A stretch of 59,453 nucleotides of DNA from Bacilli bacterium (GTDB lineage: Bacteria; Bacillota_I; Bacilli_A; RFN20; CAG-826): NCBI GenBank assembly GCA_024695235.1, contig JAILIP010000013.1:1-59453 (forward strand). The letters run 5' to 3'. A program made the translations under genes and the position numbers. This document shows, piece by piece, positions 41,727 to 51,216 of the stretch (positions are counted from its first letter, which is position 1; every line of letters begins with the position of its first letter). A model generated the notes under the pieces. That model was not told where the DNA came from and searched no databases. It saw nothing but the letters and a program-made list of their open reading frames with translations.

Positions 41727-41727
41727 A

Positions 41728-41756
41728 TTGAAACTATGCATTTTGCTACTTATAAT
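41728..41756 (+). promoter_or_regulatory. PFOR gene promoter
   Basis: TTGAAA-17-TATAAT abutting the terminator. Confidence 0.75.
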
Positions 41757-41785
41757 AATTTTGTAAAAATTAAGGAGTTTTTATA

Positions 41786-44700
41786 ATGGAAATTAAAAAA
41801 TCATTCCTCTCGGTTGATGGTAATACTGCCGCTGCTATTGGTAGCTATTATTTTACTGAAGTAGCTGGTATTTATCCTATTACCCCATCCTCCCCAATGG
41901 CTGAATTAGTTGATGTCTATGCCTCCCAAGGTAAGAAAAACTTATTTGGCACCCCTGTTAAAGTTGTTGAAATGCAATCTGAAGCTGGCGCATCTGGTAC
42001 AGTCCATGGTGCTCTTCAAGCTGGTGCACTTGCTACAACATATACAGCATCACAAGGTTTACTCTTAATGATTCCAAACCTCTATAAGTGGTGTGGTGAA
42101 CTTCTTCCAGCAGTTTTACATGTCTCTGCAAGAAGCTTAGCAACACGTTCCTTATCAATCTTTGGTGATCATCAAGATATTTATGCTTGCCGTCAAACAG
42201 GCGCAACAATGTTATGCGCTCACTCCGTTCAAGAAATCGCAGATCTTGCTCCAATTGCTCACTTAATCGCAATCGAATCAAGCACACCTGTCTTACACTT
42301 CTTTGATGGATTTAGAACTTCTCACGAAATTCAAAATGTCGAGTTCCTTGATGAAGAAGTTTATCGCAAACTCCTTCCAATGGATAAGGTTGAAGAATTT
42401 AGAGCACGCGCTTTAAACCCACACACTCACGCCGTTACACGTGGTGGTGCTGAAAACGATGACGTTTACTTCCAAGGTCGTGAAGCTCAAAACGAGCACT
42501 ATAACAACGTTATAGCAATTACAGAAAAATACTTAAAGAAAGTAAGCAAACTCACAGGACGTAACTATGCTCCATTCACCTACTATGGTGATCCAAAGGC
42601 TAAATTCGTTATCGTTGCTATGGGTTCAATTACTGAAACAACAATTGAAGTTATCGATCAACTTGCAAAAGAAGGTCGTTCAGTTGGTCTTGTTAAGGTT
42701 CACTTATATCGTCCGTTCTCTGCAGCTCATTTATCCAAAGCTCTTCCAAGAAGCGCCAAACGCGTCGCTGTCTTAGATAGAACAAAAGAAATGGGTGCTG
42801 CTGGTGAACCACTCTACCTCGATGTCGTTGCCGCTTTAAAACAAGTTGGTAGAAAGAACGTCGAAGTCTATGGTGGACGTTATGGTCTATCTAGCAAAGA
42901 CACACAACCAAAACATGTTAAATCAGTCTATGACTTCCTTGAAGGAAAGCCATTCCATAACTTCACAGTTGGAATTAACGATGATATCACACATTTATCA
43001 ATCCCAGTTGATGAATCATTCCATATTAAAGGTGATTACACATCCTGCTTATTCTACGGTTTAGGTAGTGATGGTACAGTCTCCGCTAATAAATCATCAA
43101 TTAAGATCATTGGTGATGCTACACATCAATATGCTCAAGCATACTTCCAATATGACTCAAGAAAAGCTGGTGGTGTCACTCGTTCACACTTAAGATTTGG
43201 TCATTCACCAATCCGTTCTACATATTATGTAGAGAACGCTGACTTCATCTCCTGCTCACTTGATACATACGTTCTTAAATTCGATATGATTAAGAACTTA
43301 AAACAAGGTGGAACATTCCTCCTCAATACCGATATGAGCGATGAGCAACTTGTTAAAGCTCTTCCAAATCGTGTTAAACATCAAATGGCTGAAAAGAAGA
43401 TTAAATTCTATGTCATCGATGCTAACAAGATTGCTGCTGAAATCGGTATGGGAAGACACACAAATACAATTCTTCAAGCTTCATTCTTCTATCTTAACCA
43501 AGGTATTATGCCTTACTCTGAAGCAAATGAATGGATGAAGAAATTTGCTAAGAAGACATATGCTAAGAAGGGTGAAGAAGTCGTCCAACTTAACTACAAA
43601 GCTATCGATGCCGGTACAGAAGGTCTCCGTGAAGTTAAAGTTGATCCAAAATGGATTGAACTTCCAGCAACACGTGTCCGCGAAATGACTGGCGATGAAT
43701 ACTTTGATTCATATGTTAACGTCATGGGTACACTTGATGGTGATACTCTCCCAGTTAGCAAATTCAAAGAATTTGAACTCCTTGATGGTACTATGAATAA
43801 CGACGTTACATTTATGGAAAAACGTTCTATTGCAGACCGTGTTCCATTATGGAATAGCGCCGATTGTATCCAATGTAATAACTGTGCATTCGTTTGCCCA
43901 CACGCAACAATTAGACCGTTCTTACTTAATGATGAAGAACTTGCAAAAGCTCCTGAAATCGTTAAGAAAGATGTTCTTCCAGCAATGGGTGTTGCAGGAC
44001 ATAAATACCGCTTACAAATTTCTCCAAAGAACTGTGTCGGCTGTGGCCTCTGTGTCAGTGAATGTAATGCTAACAAGATTGGTAAGAAAGCCCTCACCAT
44101 GGTTGAAGCCAAATCACAATTCGATCAAGAAGAAGGCGCTGATTACTTATTCAAACACGTTTCCTATAAAGCCGATAAACTTCCAGCTGCACTTCAAAAC
44201 TCAGTTAAAGGCGTTGGCTTCTTAATGCCATATATGGAAATCTCCGGAGCATGTGCTGGTTGTGGTGAAACTCCATACTATCGCTTAGCTTCACAATTAT
44301 TTGGTAAAGACATGCTTGTTGCGAATGCAACAGGATGTTCATCAATCTATTCAGGTAGTACACCTCTTACCCCATTCTGCACAGATAAGAATGGTGAAGG
44401 TATTGCCTGGGCTAACTCCTTATTCGAAGATAACGCTGAATTTGGTTTTGGTATGAGAGCAGCCACAAACTATCGCTTAGCTCAAATCGTTTCAATTCTT
44501 GAACCGGCCTTATCTCGTAGAGGTGTTTCAAAAGATCTTAAAGCTGCTATTCGTCAATATCTTGCAAACATCAAGAATAAAGAAGAAGCACGCAAGATTA
44601 TTCCAGAACTCGTTAAGCTCGTTAAAGAAAGCAAAGATAAACAAGTCAAAGCTGTCTTAGCTTACGAAAGAGACTTACTTGATAAGTCTGTATGGATTAT

Positions 44701-45331
44701 CGGTGGTGACGGATGGAGCTACGATATTGGTTACGGTGGTCTTGATCATGTTCTTGCTAACGATGAAGACGTTAATGTCATGGTCTTAGATACCGAAGTC
44801 TACTCCAATACCGGTGGTCAATCATCTAAATCATCACAAACAGGTAGTATTGCCAAGTTTACAGCTTCTGGTAAGACTGGTGAAAAGAAGAACCTTGCCC
44901 TTATCGCTATGAGCTATGGACATGTCTATGTTGCTCAAATCAGCTTAGGTGCAAATCCTGCTAAAGCCATTCAAGCCATGAAAGAAGCTGAAAGCTATAA
45001 TGGACCATCACTCATCATTTGCTACGCACCATGTGCCAACCACGGTATTAAAGGTGGCTTATCAAATGCTATGAAAGTCGAGAAGAAAGCCGTTGATTGC
45101 GGTTACTTCACATGCTTCCGTTATGATCCACGTAATCTTGCTGAAGGTAAACCAGCTCTTACACTCGACTGCAAAGAGCCAGACTTCTCCAAATTCCGTG
45201 AATTCGTCATGGGTGAAACAAGATTCTCACAACTTCCAGTTGTCAACCCAGCTCACGCTGAAGAACTCCTTCAAAAGAGTGAACGTTGCGCTAAGGAACG
45301 TTGGGAAAGAATCAAAAAATTCGGTTTATAA
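41786..45331 (+). CDS. nifJ: Pyruvate:ferredoxin (flavodoxin) oxidoreductase
   Basis: GIYPITPSSPMAELVDVYASQG, two 4Fe-4S motifs (CIQCNNCAFVCP, CVGCGLCVSEC), TPP domain GGDGWSYDIGYGGLDH. Confidence 0.96.
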   Translation: MEIKKSFLSVDGNTAAAIGSYYFTEVAGIYPITPSSPMAELVDVYASQGKKNLFGTPVKVVEMQSEAGASGTVHGALQAGALATTYTASQGLLLMIPNLYKWCGELLPAVLHVSARSLATRSLSIFGDHQDIYACRQTGATMLCAHSVQEIADLAPIAHLIAIESSTPVLHFFDGFRTSHEIQNVEFLDEEVYRKLLPMDKVEEFRARALNPHTHAVTRGGAENDDVYFQGREAQNEHYNNVIAITEKYLKKVSKLTGRNYAPFTYYGDPKAKFVIVAMGSITETTIEVIDQLAKEGRSVGLVKVHLYRPFSAAHLSKALPRSAKRVAVLDRTKEMGAAGEPLYLDVVAALKQVGRKNVEVYGGRYGLSSKDTQPKHVKSVYDFLEGKPFHNFTVGINDDITHLSIPVDESFHIKGDYTSCLFYGLGSDGTVSANKSSIKIIGDATHQYAQAYFQYDSRKAGGVTRSHLRFGHSPIRSTYYVENADFISCSLDTYVLKFDMIKNLKQGGTFLLNTDMSDEQLVKALPNRVKHQMAEKKIKFYVIDANKIAAEIGMGRHTNTILQASFFYLNQGIMPYSEANEWMKKFAKKTYAKKGEEVVQLNYKAIDAGTEGLREVKVDPKWIELPATRVREMTGDEYFDSYVNVMGTLDGDTLPVSKFKEFELLDGTMNNDVTFMEKRSIADRVPLWNSADCIQCNNCAFVCPHATIRPFLLNDEELAKAPEIVKKDVLPAMGVAGHKYRLQISPKNCVGCGLCVSECNANKIGKKALTMVEAKSQFDQEEGADYLFKHVSYKADKLPAALQNSVKGVGFLMPYMEISGACAGCGETPYYRLASQLFGKDMLVANATGCSSIYSGSTPLTPFCTDKNGEGIAWANSLFEDNAEFGFGMRAATNYRLAQIVSILEPALSRRGVSKDLKAAIRQYLANIKNKEEARKIIPELVKLVKESKDKQVKAVLAYERDLLDKSVWIIGGDGWSYDIGYGGLDHVLANDEDVNVMVLDTEVYSNTGGQSSKSSQTGSIAKFTASGKTGEKKNLALIAMSYGHVYVAQISLGANPAKAIQAMKEAESYNGPSLIICYAPCANHGIKGGLSNAMKVEKKAVDCGYFTCFRYDPRNLAEGKPALTLDCKEPDFSKFREFVMGETRFSQLPVVNPAHAEELLQKSERCAKERWERIKKFGL

Positions 45332-45343
45332 TCTGAATTAAAA

Positions 45344-45376
45344 TAAAGGCTCTGGGTCAATTCCTAGAGCTTTTTG
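45344..45376. terminator. Terminator between PFOR gene and convergent tRNA-Pro, possibly bidirectional
   Basis: GCTCTGGG...CCTAGAGC with T-rich tail on both strands. Confidence 0.75.
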
Positions 45377-45384
45377 TATACAAA

Positions 45385-45461
45385 TGGTCGGGACAAAGGG
45401 ATTTGAACCCTTGACCTCTTCCTCCCTAAGGAAGCGCGATACCAAGCTACGCTATGTCCCG
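45385..45461 (-). tRNA. tRNA-Pro (anticodon AGG)
   Basis: CGGGACATAGCGTAGCTTGGTATCGCGCTTCCTTAGGGAGGAAGAGGTCAAGGGTTCAAATCCCTTTGTCCCGACCA; loop TTAGGGA. Confidence 0.9.
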
Positions 45462-45511
45462 AATGCATATATTGTAGCAAAAATGCATCCTAGTAGTTAT
45501 ATTTTGTTATT

Positions 45512-45526
45512 TGTGATAAAATCACA
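45512..45526 (+). promoter_or_regulatory. Inverted repeat over uvrA -10 region
   Basis: TGTGA-TAAAA-TCACA, 7 nt before ATG 45533. Confidence 0.55.
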
Positions 45527-45532
45527 CTAACT

Positions 45533-48367
45533 ATGGAAAACAAATCAATAATAGTTAAAGGCGCAAAAGAAAATAACCTTAAAAATATCGATGTGACAAT
45601 TCCTAAGTACGCATTGACTGTTTTTACAGGTCTTTCTGGATGTGGTAAAACCACTTTAGCGTTTGACACTATTTTCGCTGAAGGACAAAGAAGATTCGTA
45701 GAATCACTTTCTAGTTATGCTCGTCAATTCCTTGGTGGAATGGAAAAGCCTAACGTTGAATCTATTGAAGGTCTTTCTCCTGCAATTAGTATTGATCAAA
45801 AGACAACATCTCATAACCCACGTTCCACAGTTGGAACCGTTACTGAGATATATGATTACCTTCGTCTACTATATACCCATATAGGTGTCCCATATTGTCC
45901 TAAACATGGTGATCCAATTGTGGCATTTTCTCCATCTAAGATGGCAGATATCGCAATGGAATATCCTGAAGGCACAAAGCTACATATCCTTTCTCCAGTA
46001 GTGAGAAATGAAAAAGGCACTCAAAAAGATGAGTTATTCCATATTAAACAACAAGGTTTTGAACGTGTTCGCATTGATGGAGAAATATATCGCATTGATG
46101 AAGCACCTCAACTAGATAAAAATAAACGTCATAACGTTGATATCGTTGTAGATAGAATCGTTGTTAAAGACGGAGTGAAAAATAGAATATCTGAAGACTG
46201 TGAACTTGCTTGCAATCATTCACGTGGATATTGTGTTTTCTTAACCGACAAAGAAGAAAGACTTTTCTCTGAACATCATTCATGTCCAAAGTGTGGTTTT
46301 TCTGTTCCTAAACTTGAACCACGTTTCTTCTCATTTAATGCTCCTTTAGGATGCTGCCCAGATTGCCATGGTATTGGTATTAAAAGAGAAGCAGCTAGAG
46401 ACTTACTTGTTCCTGATGATTCTTTATCAATCAATCAAGGTGCAATTAGATGGTTTAAAAACATCGTTGGTTCTAAGAATATTGAATGGCAAGAATTTGA
46501 CTATCTTTGTAAGCAATACAAAATTGATATGAATAAGCCATTCAGAGAATTAACCGATAAAGAAAAAGACATTGTCTTTATTGGTTCAGACAAGCCATTC
46601 AGTTATGAAATCACATCTGTAAATGGAAATGTGATGCATAGGAATGGTTATATTGAAGGCATCAAGACTAGAATTGATCGCCTTTATGGAGACACTAATA
46701 GTGAAATGATGAGGGGCATATATGAATTTTATATGCGTGATAGTGAATGTACGACATGTCACGGTTCTAGACTTAACGAAGCAGCCTTATCAGTTAAAGT
46801 TAATGGTCTAAATATTTATGAAGCCACATGTTTATCCATTGAAGAACTTCAAAAATGGATTGAAGATACAAGAAGTAAACTTACTCCAACACAATTAGAA
46901 ATCACTAGACTCATTGTTAAAGAAATATCTTCAAGAGTTAAGTTCCTTGTGGATGTTGGATTAAACTATCTAACTCTTTCGCGTATGGCTATGACCCTTA
47001 GTGGTGGAGAATCACAACGTATTAGATTAGCCACTCAAATTGGAAGCAATCTTTCAGGTATTTTATATGTTCTTGATGAACCAAGCATTGGCTTACATCA
47101 AAAGGATAACGATAAACTTATTGGCACCTTAAAAGAAATGGTGGAACTTGGAAACACACTTATTGTTGTTGAACACGATGAAGACACAATGAGAGCGGCT
47201 GATTATCTTGTAGATATCGGTCCAGGTGCTGGTGTCCATGGTGGTGAAATTGTCGCCACTGGTTCAGTTAAAGATTTAGAAAATGAACCACGTTCAATTA
47301 CTGGTCAATACCTTTCAGGGAAGAAGAAAATTGAAGTTCCGCCTGAAAGAAGAAAAGGTAACGGAAAAAGCATCACAATCAAGGGCGCAGAGAAAAACAA
47401 TCTTAAAAAGATTGATGTCTCAATTCCTTTAGGTACATTTACCGTTGTTAGTGGTGTCTCTGGAAGTGGGAAATCATCATTAGTTAATCAAACTTTATAT
47501 CCTGCTATCAAGAAACAATTGGGTTCTGAAGAGGATGATATTATTCCAGGAAAATATAAAGAAATGCTTGGCCTAGAAAACATCGATAAAGTTATCACAA
47601 TTGACCAAGATCCTATTGGAAGAACTCCAAGAAGTAACCCTGCTACATATGTAGGATTGTTTGATGAAATCCGCGCCGTATTTGCAGAAACAATAGATGC
47701 TAAAACTAGAGGATATGATAAAGGTAGATTCTCCTTTAACGTTCCAGGTGGAAGATGCGAAGCTTGCCAAGGTGCAGGTGTCATGTGCATTCCAATGAAC
47801 TTTCTACCAGATGTTTACGTTAAATGTGATCAATGTCATGGACATAGATATAACGAATCAACACTAGAAGTCACATACAAAGGCAAAAACATCTTTGAAG
47901 TTCTTGAGATGACAGTTGAAGAAGCACTTAAATTCTTTGAGGCACGTCCAAAACTCGCTAGAAAACTTCAAACCCTATACGATGTTGGTCTTGGCTACAT
48001 TAAGCTTGGCCAACAAGCCACAACTCTTTCTGGCGGTGAAGCTCAAAGAATTAAACTTGCCTATGAACTTCAAAAACGTCCAACAGGAAAAACTTTATTT
48101 ATATTAGATGAACCTACAACCGGTCTACACACCGATGACGTTAAACGTCTAATCACAGTTCTTCAAAGAATTGTTGATCACGGAGATACGGTTTTAGTTA
48201 TTGAACATAACTTAGATGTTATTAAAGTTGCTGATTATATTATTGATTTAGGCCCTGAAGGTGGTAATCGTGGTGGTCAAGTTATCGCTACTGGAACACC
48301 AGAGGAAGTCGCAAAGAATCCTAAGTCATATACTGGTCAATATTTAAAAAGGATTTTAAAGATATAG
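45533..48367 (+). CDS. uvrA: Excinuclease ABC subunit A
   Basis: GLSGCGKTTLAFDTIFAEGQRRFVESLSSYARQFLG; two ABC domains; zinc fingers. Confidence 0.97.
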   Translation: MENKSIIVKGAKENNLKNIDVTIPKYALTVFTGLSGCGKTTLAFDTIFAEGQRRFVESLSSYARQFLGGMEKPNVESIEGLSPAISIDQKTTSHNPRSTVGTVTEIYDYLRLLYTHIGVPYCPKHGDPIVAFSPSKMADIAMEYPEGTKLHILSPVVRNEKGTQKDELFHIKQQGFERVRIDGEIYRIDEAPQLDKNKRHNVDIVVDRIVVKDGVKNRISEDCELACNHSRGYCVFLTDKEERLFSEHHSCPKCGFSVPKLEPRFFSFNAPLGCCPDCHGIGIKREAARDLLVPDDSLSINQGAIRWFKNIVGSKNIEWQEFDYLCKQYKIDMNKPFRELTDKEKDIVFIGSDKPFSYEITSVNGNVMHRNGYIEGIKTRIDRLYGDTNSEMMRGIYEFYMRDSECTTCHGSRLNEAALSVKVNGLNIYEATCLSIEELQKWIEDTRSKLTPTQLEITRLIVKEISSRVKFLVDVGLNYLTLSRMAMTLSGGESQRIRLATQIGSNLSGILYVLDEPSIGLHQKDNDKLIGTLKEMVELGNTLIVVEHDEDTMRAADYLVDIGPGAGVHGGEIVATGSVKDLENEPRSITGQYLSGKKKIEVPPERRKGNGKSITIKGAEKNNLKKIDVSIPLGTFTVVSGVSGSGKSSLVNQTLYPAIKKQLGSEEDDIIPGKYKEMLGLENIDKVITIDQDPIGRTPRSNPATYVGLFDEIRAVFAETIDAKTRGYDKGRFSFNVPGGRCEACQGAGVMCIPMNFLPDVYVKCDQCHGHRYNESTLEVTYKGKNIFEVLEMTVEEALKFFEARPKLARKLQTLYDVGLGYIKLGQQATTLSGGEAQRIKLAYELQKRPTGKTLFILDEPTTGLHTDDVKRLITVLQRIVDHGDTVLVIEHNLDVIKVADYIIDLGPEGGNRGGQVIATGTPEEVAKNPKSYTGQYLKRILKI

Positions 48368-48372
48368 CTTTT

Positions 48373-48381
48373 TGCTATACT
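48373..48381 (+). promoter_or_regulatory. Extended -10 (TGCTATACT) of lgt
   Basis: Ends 9 nt before ATG; no SD. Confidence 0.55.
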
Positions 48382-48390
48382 TAAGTTACT

Positions 48391-49653
48391 ATGGGAATTG
48401 CATTACTTGTTATTGGATTAGTCATCGGAGTAGGATGCTTCGGGTTTTTAATCTATAAATTAGTGAGATTTTGTAAAGCCTCACCTTTAGGTGGGGTTAC
48501 ACCAAAGGTATTTGGCTTAGATAGATTTCTTTTCATTGCTTTAGTAGCTGCTACTGGAGTAGGAACTATTCTTTCAAGCTATGGAATAGTGTTTATCAAA
48601 CAATTTACACTTTCAATTGGTGAACATCTCCTCCTAGCTTTTGGTTCATATTTATTTGGCACATTTGTGTCTTTGTTTACATCTTCATTTACGATGTATT
48701 ACTATCGTCCAGATTTAGATGCTAAGCAAAGAAAGATATCACGTGTCTTAACATTTGCCGCAATTCCATTTATGGTGGCAGGCCTATGGATGTTAACAGA
48801 TGCATTTGCTGCACATGCCGCATATCCACTTGTTAACGCTCTCTCATTCACAAAAGGTCTTGTCTATGATGATGGTGATGCTGGCTTCACAATTAAGTTC
48901 TACGGAATATTAATTGTCACAGGTGCTGCTATTAGCTATTTCATTTCTGATCACTATTTCTTTAAGAAATATGAAAAGCATGGATTATTAGATGGATGTC
49001 TACTTGTAGCATTCCCAGCCGGTATTATTGGCGGAAGACTTTGGTATTGTCTTATCCTTGAACCAGGAACAAATATCTTTGCAATTAGAGATGGTGGTAT
49101 GGCCATTCAAGGTGGTGCTTTGTTAGGCATTATTGCTGGTGTAGCATACATGCTTATCTTTAGAAGATATATTAATATCCGTTGGGCAATGGATATCATT
49201 ATTCCAACTATTCTTATTGCTCAAGTCATGGGTAGATGGGGCAATTTCTTCAATCAAGAAGTTTATGGTGCGGTTACTAATCAATCTTCATATTGGTGGT
49301 TACCAAAGATGGTTCAAAATAACATGATTATCTTTGGTGAATTCCGCGTGCCTTTGTTCTTCATCGAAGGAGTAATTAACTTAGCTGGATATTTCATCAT
49401 TAGATACGCTGTTGGAAAAGGTTTAAAGAAATTCTTAGCATTAGGCGATATATCTATGTGCTACTTAATTTGGTATGGCCTTGTCCGTGTCGCCTTAGAA
49501 AGACTACGTGATGGTGAATTTGAATACCAAAACTCCTGGATTACCGCTTTAGTATTTATCGGTATTGGTGTCTTAGGAATTGTTGGCTTCCACGTCTATG
49601 ATTTAATTCGTAAGAAAAAAGGATTACCACCAAAGAATTTAGAAACAATTTAA
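48391..49653 (+). CDS. lgt: Prolipoprotein diacylglyceryl transferase with long N-terminal membrane extension
   Basis: GGRLWYCLILEP, GGMAIQGGALLGI, GRWGNFFNQEVYG motifs; ~160-aa multi-TM N-terminus. Confidence 0.88.
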   Translation: MGIALLVIGLVIGVGCFGFLIYKLVRFCKASPLGGVTPKVFGLDRFLFIALVAATGVGTILSSYGIVFIKQFTLSIGEHLLLAFGSYLFGTFVSLFTSSFTMYYYRPDLDAKQRKISRVLTFAAIPFMVAGLWMLTDAFAAHAAYPLVNALSFTKGLVYDDGDAGFTIKFYGILIVTGAAISYFISDHYFFKKYEKHGLLDGCLLVAFPAGIIGGRLWYCLILEPGTNIFAIRDGGMAIQGGALLGIIAGVAYMLIFRRYINIRWAMDIIIPTILIAQVMGRWGNFFNQEVYGAVTNQSSYWWLPKMVQNNMIIFGEFRVPLFFIEGVINLAGYFIIRYAVGKGLKKFLALGDISMCYLIWYGLVRVALERLRDGEFEYQNSWITALVFIGIGVLGIVGFHVYDLIRKKKGLPPKNLETI

Positions 49654-50301
49654 ATGTATAAATTAATACTGTTTGATTTTGATGGAACATTACTTGATAG
49701 TGACCAAATGCTCGTGGTCACTTTTAAGCAATTATATGAGAAATATAAGCCAGATTTTCATCCTAGCGATGATTACATCTTAAAATTTTCTGGACCTCAG
49801 ATTGTAGATACTCTCAAACAGGAATTCCCAGATCTAGATCAAAAGATGATGTTTGATGAATGGGTTAAATATTCAACTGAGAATTACATTAAAACAACAA
49901 AGCTATTCCCTTATGTTAAGGAAATGCTCGTAAGTTTCAAAAAGAATCATGTTAAATATGGACTAATCACATCTAAAGCTAGAGCCGCAACCGATTTTGC
50001 TATTAAGCTTGTTGGGTTAGATGGTTTGTTAGATTTTTCAATTACTGCATCTGAAGTTAATAACTTCAAACCAGATCCTGAAGGCATATTCCTTGCAATG
50101 AAACATTTCAATGTTTTAAATAAAGAAGAAGTTTTGTATGTCGGAGATGGTATCTATGATTACGAAACTGCAAAAAATGCTGGAGTGAAATTTGGATATG
50201 TTACATTCTCTCCACGTAAACTTGATCCAAATAGTAAAATAGATGTGTTAATTCACTCGTTCAAAGAATTTGAAAAGGAGATCATCAATGAAAAATTATG
50301 A
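49654..50301 (+). CDS. HAD family phosphatase (PpaX/Gph-like)
   Basis: LILFDFDGTLLDSD, ITSKARAATDFAI, FKPDPEGIF, YVGDGIYDYETAKNAG. Confidence 0.85.
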   Translation: MYKLILFDFDGTLLDSDQMLVVTFKQLYEKYKPDFHPSDDYILKFSGPQIVDTLKQEFPDLDQKMMFDEWVKYSTENYIKTTKLFPYVKEMLVSFKKNHVKYGLITSKARAATDFAIKLVGLDGLLDFSITASEVNNFKPDPEGIFLAMKHFNVLNKEEVLYVGDGIYDYETAKNAGVKFGYVTFSPRKLDPNSKIDVLIHSFKEFEKEIINEKL

Positions 50302-51184
50302 CATTGTTGTTATTGGTGCTGGCATTGCCGGCTTAACATCCGCAATTTATCTAAAAAGAGCAAACGCAAACTTTGCCATTTTAGAGTCAGGTAAAGTTGG
50401 TGGTCAACTTTCCAACCTTAAAGAAGTCGAAAACTATCCTGGCTTTCCAAAAACTAGTGGTGAAGCAATCCTCTCTTCTTTAGAAGAACAAGTAAAAGAA
50501 CTTGGTATTAATATCGAAAAAGGAAGCGTTCAAACAATCCTTAAAGACCAAGTTGGTTTTAGAGTAGTTTCTGATTTTGAATCATATCTATGCAAAGCCG
50601 TTATTGTTGCCACAGGTATTTCACGTAACCAAATTAAACTTGAAGGTGAAAGCGAATTCCTTGGAAGAGGCGTTTCCTATTGTGCTACTTGTGATGGTAG
50701 TTTCTTTAAGAATGATGATGTGGTGGTCTACGGAAACAATCACGTCGCAATTGAAGAAGCACTATATTTATCTAACCTTGTTAAAACCCTCTACTTAGTA
50801 GTTGATGGAGAAAAACTTGTCGGTGAAGAAGCAGAAAAACTTCTTTCTCTTTCAAAAGTTAAGCCATATATCAATCACAAGATTCAAAAGATCAGTGGCG
50901 ATATGTTTGGTGTTAGTGATGTCACACTTGATGACGGAACAGTTATCAACGTCCATGGAGTATTCCCATTTACTGGTAGTAAATCATCAGCAGATTTCTT
51001 AAGAAATCTAAATCCATCAATGAACGGTAATTTCATTGTCACAGATGAAAATATGAAGACAAATATTGATGGTTTGTATGCAATCGGAGATGTCCGTCAA
51101 AAAGGACTTAGACAGCTTGTTACAGCAGCTTCCGATGGAGCAATTGCAGCATTAGATGCAAACAAATATGTAAAGAACAAATAG
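50288..51184 (+). CDS. trxB: Thioredoxin-disulfide reductase
   Basis: VIGAGIAGLTSAIYLKRAN, CATC redox site, YAIGDVRQKGLRQLVTAASDG. Confidence 0.92.
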   Translation: MKNYDIVVIGAGIAGLTSAIYLKRANANFAILESGKVGGQLSNLKEVENYPGFPKTSGEAILSSLEEQVKELGINIEKGSVQTILKDQVGFRVVSDFESYLCKAVIVATGISRNQIKLEGESEFLGRGVSYCATCDGSFFKNDDVVVYGNNHVAIEEALYLSNLVKTLYLVVDGEKLVGEEAEKLLSLSKVKPYINHKIQKISGDMFGVSDVTLDDGTVINVHGVFPFTGSKSSADFLRNLNPSMNGNFIVTDENMKTNIDGLYAIGDVRQKGLRQLVTAASDGAIAALDANKYVKNK

Positions 51185-51216
51185 AATATTTTGTTCACTC
51201 ATAGTAGTATAAATGT

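Noticed and set aside
43594-44112. 172-aa minus-strand ORF inside PFOR gene
   Set aside because: Antisense shadow of a clear conserved gene; composition looks like reverse-frame translation and no family motif is visible
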